Below are positions 57,347 through 64,000 of a stretch of 64,000 bases of DNA, piece after piece (position 1 is the first letter of the stretch; each line of letters begins with the position of its first letter). A program made the position numbers and the translations under genes. Source of the stretch: Cordia subcordata (taxonomy: Eukaryota; Streptophyta; Magnoliopsida; Boraginales; Cordiaceae); assembly GCA_028554755.1 (NCBI GenBank), contig JAPTOF010000007.1, positions 19,215,001 through 19,279,000 on the forward strand. Direction: 5' to 3'. The notes beneath the pieces are model-generated. The model had not been told where the DNA came from. It was given only the letters and a program-made list of their open reading frames with translations, and did not search any database.

Positions 57347-60300
57347 AGTAAGTGCTTAATGTTAATATTCCAACCATACCCATTTTTTTTATTAATCTAT
57401 TTTTCCATTTCATTTTATCTTTTCATTTTGTTAATCACAAGTCTGCACTCTATTTTAAACAATTTGAGGCCATTCTTCGTGATAATATATTTTTAAAAAA
57501 AACGAAATGGTTTTCACATCTTTTCTTTTTTTGTTGTTTTTTTGTGAATTTTGGAGTGGAATATAATACATTATTGCATTTATTACAGAATTGTGGTAAA
57601 ATTCTGGAGAATCTTGTTTTCACTCACTAAAAATCTTCTGGGTTAAGCCTATGTAATAAAGGGTTCTTTTTTGAGCTGATCATTGTATTGGGGAAGTAGA
57701 ATTTGATAGAATTCAATGGACAGTTAGCTTCTTAATACGAATTATCAGCATTTAAGTAGTCAACTTAGAGCTCATATTGAGTGTACAAGCTTTTGTGATT
57801 GGTAAGTTGATGTTTTTGTTTTGAGCTGATCATTATGTGGGGAAGTAGAATTTGACAGAATTTGATGGATAGTTAGGTACTTAATATGAATTATTGGCAT
57901 TAAGTAGTCAACTTAGAGCTTGTATTTAGTGTACAAGGCTTTTGTGAATAGTAAGATAAGGTTTTTGTTTGAGCTGATCACTATACGGGGAAGTATATTT
58001 GACAGGATTCTATGGACAATTGGCTGCTTAGTACGGATTATCCGACTAAGTAGTCAACTTAGAGGTTGTATACAGTATGCAAGGCTTTTGCGACTAGTAA
58101 GTTAAGGTTTTTGTTTTGAGCTGATTATTTTGTGGGGAAGTAGATTTGAGAGAATTCACTGGACAGCTAGCTACATAATACGAATTATCAGCATTAAAGT
58201 TGTCAACTTAGATGTTGTATTTACTGAACAAAACCTCTGGAAATGGTAGGTTGGGTTCTGAGATTCACAGGGTTAGTCTTGTTGCCCTGCTTCCTTAAGT
58301 TTACTACATAATGCTGATGATTCTCTTCTTCTGGATGGTGGCAAGAGCGATTTGTTGGAGTCGAAGGGGAGGGGGTTTGGATGGAATCATTGCTGGAGCT
58401 TTGACACTGACACTAGTTCTCCCAAATGCTCATGGCTCTTTACTGGGGGTTATGGGCACAGTGTGTTACATCCAAGACACCTAAGTGTATTAGAACCATG
58501 TAAAGGTGCTACTTCAGTTTAATGTATAATATGCCTGTCATTAAATGGGGGGAAAAAAAAATTAGAGAAGGTACCCCTGTTCTGATGTGTAACTATGTTA
58601 TTGTCAATATCTAGGAAATAGAAACTCAAATCGCTTCTTCCAAGATGTACTGGATAACTATGTAGCTTTTGCATTAAAAATCCATAGCCATTTCAGTTAG
58701 GTGCACCATCATCTTTTTATCCAGACTTTTTCACTTGTGTTTAGTTTTCTACTAGATATACTGATCTTATATTCCTGTTCTAAAAGTTGTGGGAATTTTT
58801 ATTGCTTGTAACCGAGTCTGTTGCTTAAATTTTTCTCCATTTACTATTACCATCTCGCTTTCTGAATCTTGATCATTACCTTAAACTTCTAGTTGAAATA
58901 TTCGTTTCTGAATTTGAGTATGTCAAATGCTTCATTTTGTCGTCTTTCGTTCCAGTATTATCATGGTCTTGTTACTTATTTTGCTGATATTCTTTGGTTG
59001 CTACAGAACCCTTATTAATTATTAGTGCCAATAAAAGAATTCTTAAAATTCTCAAATGCGTCCTGATATGTGTGGAACTTTTAGCCATTTTGTTGCTGCG
59101 TGCATGCAATCTTTTTCTCTGAAAGGAAGTAGGTGAAATCATGTAAATGGTGTGGTTGAAGTAGCCTACCCATTTTTTTCAAGGCTAACCAACAAATATT
59201 TTATTTATCACGTGTAATGAATGGCTATTTGACATTCACTCCACAAAACTGGACGTCAACCTTGCCATGCCTTCTAAAATTATGTCTTTGCTTGATTAAA
59301 TTTTATTGAGGACAATGGCAGAAAATTCATTTTAAAATAATGTATTTCAGTTTCACTTGAAGAGAAAATAATGATTGTTGCACTTGATGTCATGTATTAG
59401 TGGCTTTGAATGAGGAAGAAGGAAAAGTCAACAGCATAGCTGAAACAAACTCAAATGAGTTGGAAGGTGGTGGAGATCCTGATGCTGAAGGGAACATTAG
59501 GGATATGGAAGAAGATGAAGTTCACGTGGTTGAGGGCAACATGATTTTGCCACATGGTGGCAAAGTTCTTGAACCATATGTGGGTATGGAATTTGAATCA
59601 GAAGACGCTGGTAGGGAATTTTATATTGATTATGCTAGGCGAGTAGGATTTGTTGTTCGTATTATGCAACGACGCCGTTCAGAGATAGATGGTAGAACCC
59701 TTGCTCGTCGTCTAGGATGCAACAAGCAAGGGTTTTCTCCTAATCATCAAGGCAAGATTGGATCAAATAGAAAACCGAGGTCTAGTGCCCGTGAAGGTTG
59801 CCAGGCAACAATATTAGTGAAGATGGAGAGATCTGGAAAATGGGTGGTCACGAGATTTGTGAAGGATCATAACCATCCTCTGATTGTTACTTCACAAAGA
59901 CTTACTGTGGTGGTGAGTAACTGAACTGCTGCTTGTTACAGTTTACTTGTATGGTACTACTTAAGAAAGGGCAATCATTGTCTAGTCAATCTTTTCCCTT
60001 AGCTTTTTACTAGAAACAACTTATCCCATTTGTGAATGTCAAACAAGAAGTATCATTATGCATCCCCGGAAATTTTATATTCAAGAATGGAATCTAATTA
60101 AAGGTTAATCTTTGTCAGACTTTAGTAAGTGACATCTGGCCACAATGATTTTGAAAAATCACTTTTAGACTTGGAATCTTTTTCTAGTCATTCTCAATAT
60201 TTAGCGAATAAACGAACTGACCTGTGGATGGTGAATCCTCATTATTTACCTCAACGCTTTCTGAGTCCGTTATTACCTTCAGCCACCCCACCTCCTCTCC

Positions 60301-61929
60301 CCTCCTTACTGTTCTGTGCAAATTTTAAGAAACTCCACTATCCCACTGTTGCTTGTATTTTGAGCGGAATCTTATGCGTAGGCTTTTCTCCACAATCTTT
60401 CTTATAATTGGCTCTCCAAGTGGTTGCCTCAGTGTTATGTAAGGCTCATGAAATTTCGAAAGAAGTCCAGGCTGAGAAATTTATATTTCAAGTTGCAGAC
60501 TTGTCATCTGCCTTACTATCTCACATTAGGCCCGAACAACAGCATTTCTCTTTTTACCTAATGTTGCAGCCTCTCCCCCTCATTTAACCTGAAACCAAAC
60601 ACCATGATCCACGTTCTCTCCGCATTGATCTAAGATCTTTTCAATTACTGCATCTTCACCTGTTCTGGCATTAGCATTTTTCCAATTCCAAATTTCACGA
60701 CACTCCAGTTCTTGTTTGCCTTAACCCTACAGCCTGAGCCCCCATGATGCAGCCATCAATCCCAATTGCTATCCAAATTCTCCCCCAAACTCCAGTTCCG
60801 AATTTGTTGAAATTTGTAAGTTTACACCATCATCATCATAATTTTAGTTTCTTTCCTTTTTCACTCACTCGATAGGGGGGAGAAGAAAAGAAATCCCAGT
60901 TGCTGATTGAACCCAAAATCTTCCCCTTGCCAATTTCTCCAGTTAGCTGCAAATTTCAGTTTTCAGAGTTTTAGATACTTGTCGAGAACAATTCTTTTTG
61001 TCTTTGAGGTGCTTAGTTCCAGGACACTTGATGATGAATGATGCTGCTGTAATGATAAAAGAGGAGATGCTGGTGACATTAAGGTGATAGGATTTAGCAT
61101 GATCAGACAAGAAGGGATGTAACAGAGAGTTGGAAGAAGAAGATAAGTTAGTGGTGGCGTGAAGTATGCCGAGGCAAGAACCAGGTGGCACAAATACTCT
61201 CTTTAGTAGTTAGTGAAAGGAATTTTTGGTCGAAGTGCCACTCCTGCGAAGCCTTGGTGGCTAAGTGCCTCTAAGAGTGATCACCTGGAAATTTTCCTTG
61301 AAGTGAATGATCGAAGTTTGTCACATCGGATATGCATTAGGAACTGCATTGCCGATAGTTTGTCCGATCTTGTATGCATTAGGAATTCCTTTGTTTATAT
61401 AAAGTTGTCTCTGTCCATTGTTTCAATTTTCATTTTCGGATAATTGCTTATGCATTTTGCTTTCTGGGGCTGGAAATGGCATTTCATGGCTCCTGTAAGT
61501 CAAAATCTCTAATATTTGCATCAGATGCTTGATAACTGCAGCAAAGTGTGTATCATCCTCTTTCCATCTTGCATACTCCACCTACAACCAAATTTGGTGA
61601 AAATGATCCTCGCAAGGGCCCATGTTGCCCAATTTTCTAATCACTCCATCGTGCCTCAAGAAAAAGATACGAGGATGTTAAATGTGAATGTCTTTGTACG
61701 TGGAAATATGCAGGGTGACAAGGACAAGAAAATTGAAAAACTGACTCAAGAGTTGCAGCGTCAGGATGAGCTCTGTGTACTATACCGGACAAGATTGCTC
61801 AATTTTCTAGCAAGTATCGAGGGGCAAGCGGAAGAACTCTCCTCCAAAATCCGAGATGTTGTCGAAAATGTAAAGAAAGTTGAGGCTGAAGTTCAAAAAC
61901 TGTCGCACAATAGATGGTGCCAACACTAG
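57347..61929 (+). CDS. FAR1 DNA-binding-domain-only factor (FRF type), start codon split by an intron
   Basis: Two clear coding exons, 59401-59912 and 61714-61929, encode about 242 residues. An acidic N-terminus is followed by the FAR1 domain (about 58-161): EPYVGMEFESEDAGREFYID, RRRSEIDGRTLARRLGCNKQ, REGCQATILVKM, GKWVVTRFVKDHNHPL, with Cys107, Cys134, His157 and His159 as zinc-ligand candidates. A C-terminal coiled coil follows (KKIEKLTQELQRQDELCVLY...). The MULE-transposase and SWIM parts of FHY3/FAR1 are absent, as in the short FRF subfamily thought to modulate FHY3/FAR1 in light signalling. The first coding exon has no ATG at its start: it begins TGGCTTTGAATGAGG after AG. An upstream exon ending in A at 57347 (donor GTAAGT) would complete ATG across a 2.05-kb intron. 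Otherwise the first in-frame ATG is at 59505. Confidence 0.82.
57660..58250 (+). repeat. Four tandem ~148-bp repeats in the FAR1-domain gene's first intron
   Basis: Units start at GAGCTGATCA near 57673, 57823, 57971 and 58118. Each continues with GGGGAAGTAGA, a GACAGTTAG-like block, CGAATTAT, TAGTCAACTTAGAG and CAAGGCTTTTG. Copies differ by 10-20% and small indels. No coding capacity. Confidence 0.75.
59913..61713. other. FAR1-domain gene intron 2
   Basis: A 1.8-kb intron bounded by GTGAGT and a TATGCAG acceptor. At 60943-61193 the minus strand has two overlapping open frames of 76-82 codons, but they match no family I know and lack splice or start support. No transposon ends recognised. Confidence 0.5.
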
Positions 61930-62320
61930 TTGCATTTGATATGCTGACATGAGATCTGTATATAATGGAAATAGGTTGTGATTCTTGTTCCGTTTTCTAC
62001 AACAGCTGCTCTCCTGTTCCTCTTAGCATAGTCGAGGTAAACTACACCGTGTACTTATGTAGATGAATATTACAACCAAGTGAAGATTCTTACTGGATCT
62101 TGATTTAATAACTTCACGTCGAGCCTAATTAAGTTATAGTTTCGAATGATCTTGCGGTCTTTTTTTACTAGAATTTTGAATTTGAGTGACAGGAATAGGA
62201 GAAGGGAAAAAGTTAAAATACTCTGTTTGCTCGAGGCTTTCTTTGTTTGCTTCTTCATATGTTTGCCCAATCTTATCTAAAATAGAGACTTCTGGAAATT
62301 AGAGGGGTTGATGCTTTATA

Positions 62321-62419
62321 CTCTTTTCTTCCTTACCCTCTAATAATGACTCAAACACGATACCTATAGGTCCCAACTGAGGAGTGCTATCATATATTGA
62401 GCTACACGCTCTGGTTGGT
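62321..62419 (-). mobile_element. tRNA-derived SINE with target duplication
   Basis: On the minus strand TAGCTCAATATATGATAGCA resembles a tRNA A-box arm and GTGTTTGAGTCATT a B-box. The insert is flanked by the exact repeat GATGCTTTATA at 62310-62320 and 62420-62430. About 99 bases, similar in size to the one at 24299. Confidence 0.65.
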
Positions 62420-62855
62420 GATGCTTTATATTTCTTCACTCTTTATTTTTTTTTTGTATGGTAAAATATTATGTATTGAATGCCAAATTTCTTATGTATG
62501 TTACAAAAATTTTGAAAATAGGAAAGGTTGAAAAGGTGAACGAGTGATATATGACAACGTTCAATTTAAATGATTGAAAGAGTAAAATTGCAAAGTCTAA
62601 ATGGTTGCAAGCAAATAAATGAAAGAGTAATATTTACATCAGTCTTCACCTTTCGCTTCTCTTTCATAAGTATAGTAAACAATTTCGTAGACATCAAACC
62701 CTACAATCACAAACTCCGAACATTAACAACCTGCTGGATTAGAAGACAACTGAACGACTTGAGTCTTTAATATCGTTGTAGTTCCAACCAATAATTATTG
62801 TACTTTCTGAAGACAAGCAGGGCGATATTAAAAAGTTCTTTTGTTTTTTTTTTTT

Positions 62856-63194
62856 GGATAAATTACCTTAATGGTCCCTTACCTCTAGTGTTGTATACTT
62901 TTTGGTCTGTTATCTTTTGAAAAGTTATTTTAGTCTCTCATTCTACAAACAAGAGACACTGTTAGTTTCTGAGTTATTTTCTATCAAATTTTTAATGAAA
63001 TAAGCATGTGGATCTCACGTAGCTCAGCATTTACCTCATGCTATGTGCTTATATCATAAAAATTTGATGAAAAATAGCTTAGGACAAACAATAACTCTCC
63101 TTTTGTAAGATAAGAGTTTAAAATGCCTCGTTTAAAAGGTAAGACAAAAAAAAAATTGACCCTTAATATAAGGAACTAACGAGATAATTTACCC
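62856..63194. mobile_element. Foldback MITE (Mutator-type ends)
   Basis: The left end GGATAAATTACCTTAATGG pairs with the right end GATAATTTACCC in inverse, and the two halves stay inversely similar almost to the centre (ATCAAATTTTTAATGA against its inverse ATAAAAATTTGAT). Flanks are T-runs that could be a 7-9 base duplication. Its start resembles the element at 478-1307, so the two may be related. Confidence 0.65.
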
Positions 63195-63254
63195 TTTTTT
63201 TCCATTCCAATCATAATGGCCATAAATATAAAGAAAAGTTCCATGCATTTTCTG

Positions 63255-63713
63255 TCAGTTTGAGCTGAAGGAAGCAAAACCACAGCCCTCCATCATCTGT
63301 CTGAACTCTTTGTAATTCACCCTTCCATCACCATCAACATCCACTTTGTTTATCATCATCTTGCAATCCTCTAATGTTCTTCCATGCTTCAAATTAAGTG
63401 AAGCCAACACAGATCTCAATTCCTCCACAGAGATGAATCCATCACCATTTTGATCGAATACGTTAAAAACTTCCTTCAGGTCCTCTTCCTCGTCCTTGTC
63501 CTCCATTAACGTTTGGTACAAGGATTCGAATTCGTCGATGTCTACGTTTCCGTCGCCGTTAACGTCGATCTTGTCGATCATTTGCGTGAGTTCTCTCTCG
63601 GGAATGTATATTCCCAGGTTTTCTAATGAGTCACTCAGCTCTTTTCTTGTGATCTTGCCATCTCCGTTACGATCAAACATCTGAAACGCTCGGTGCAGCT
63701 CGCCTCGATCCAT
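63255..63713 (-). CDS. Calmodulin-like protein with four EF-hands (CML7-like)
   Basis: A single-exon frame of 152 residues starting at the ATG 63713-63711. All four EF-hand loops are canonical: [12 protein letters not shown] (14-25), [12 protein letters not shown] (50-61), [12 protein letters not shown] (87-98) and [12 protein letters not shown] (125-136), each with Asp at position 1, Gly at 6 and Glu at 12. All four should therefore bind calcium. The acidic linker [12 protein letters not shown] between the lobes and the ending [12 protein letters not shown] match the Arabidopsis CML3/CML7 group rather than calmodulin itself. It is a likely calcium sensor in the cytosol or nucleus; no transit peptide or membrane segment is seen. 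Intronless structure is normal for many CML genes. Only the symbol is uncertain. Confidence 0.93.
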   Translation of the reverse strand: MDRGELHRAFQMFDRNGDGKITRKELSDSLENLGIYIPERELTQMIDKIDVNGDGNVDIDEFESLYQTLMEDKDEEEDLKEVFNVFDQNGDGFISVEELRSVLASLNLKHGRTLEDCKMMINKVDVDGDGRVNYKEFRQMMEGCGFASFSSN

Positions 63714-64000
63714 TTCTTTTGCCTGAGTGCTTATTGAATAAGCACTCTAGGGCAATAATGGCTTTTGCTTGATGGCTTTTAATTAAAGAGCTTAATGTTC
63801 ACATGTTATTGCATGCATGTTGCAATGGAGAATTAGACAAAAGAAGATATTGCAAAACAGCAAAACTTTTGTCATTTTCTTTTTTTGGGAAAAAAAGAAT
63901 ATTTTTGTTTTTTCTTTGTGGGACCTCATGCAAAATGGATGGTAAATAAGGGACTCAGAAAGAGAAAAATGTGGAGGGAATTTTGGATGTTAGAGGAGAG
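63714..64000. other. Upstream region of the calmodulin-like gene
   Basis: About 290 bases of probable promoter and 5' UTR for the minus-strand gene. No further gene visible at the window edge. Confidence 0.5.

Larger units (their letters stand above)
61930..63254. other. Intergenic region between convergent FAR1-domain and calmodulin-like genes
   Basis: Holds both 3' UTRs plus a SINE (62321-62419) and a foldback MITE (62856-63194). No gene otherwise. Confidence 0.5.

Noticed and set aside
60943..61193. Two overlapping minus-strand frames in the FAR1-domain gene intron
   Set aside because: Neither translation resembles a known family; length is within chance for a 1.8-kb intron.
62321..62419. 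Functional tRNA gene
   Set aside because: A- and B-box-like motifs exist, but no cloverleaf closes and the insert is bounded by a direct repeat, as in a SINE.

Overview
The window is nuclear DNA from a eudicot-type flowering plant. It is AT-rich, with intron-split genes that use GT-AG junctions. It encodes a nuclear-encoded photosystem I subunit with a chloroplast transit peptide, a plant-type sterol isomerase and a FAR1-domain factor, and it carries typical plant transposable elements (Athila-like Ty3/Gypsy, Copia, TRIM, LINE, SINE, Tourist-like MITEs). I cannot name the species. Gene models were spliced by hand from reading frame, GT/AG sites and family resemblance; no transcripts were available.

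Layout. 0-1.3 kb: the tail of a DC1 zinc-finger gene (minus), cut off beside a long-inverted-repeat element. 4.1-7.7 kb: autophagy E2-like enzyme ATG10 (+). 8.9-14.2 kb: organelle-type TlyA-family rRNA methyltransferase (-), convergent with ATG10. 16.3-18.1 kb: photosystem I subunit PsaL (+). 19.4-24.9 kb: alpha/beta-hydrolase-fold protein with a probable transit peptide and no catalytic nucleophile (+). 25.6-29.5 kb: DUF707 membrane protein (-). 30-45 kb: a nested transposon block. It holds a LINE relic broken by a tandem TRIM array with four LTRs, and a small Copia-type element whose 3' LTR is split by an 11-kb Athila-like Gypsy element with an exact 5-bp target duplication and an aberrant end. 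46.5-50.1 kb: PRCC-like nuclear protein (+). 52.0-53.4 kb: sterol C8-isomerase HYD1 (-). 57.3-61.9 kb: FAR1-domain-only factor (+), whose start codon is probably split by an intron. 63.3-63.7 kb: a four-EF-hand calmodulin-like protein (-).

The genes are ordinary housekeeping, photosynthetic and signalling loci that do not form one pathway. Their order is informative: PsaL, the hydrolase, DUF707 and a FAR1-domain factor also lie close together, from memory, on Arabidopsis chromosome 4 (around At4g12800-At4g12850), while ATG10 and another FAR1-domain gene sit together around At3g07500-07525. The window therefore looks like a less fractionated version of an ancestral block, expanded here by transposons. 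The most unusual structures are in the transposon block (TRIM array with multiplied primer-binding sites; Gypsy element with an extra deleted end) and in introns (a minisatellite that copies a splice donor; a split start codon).
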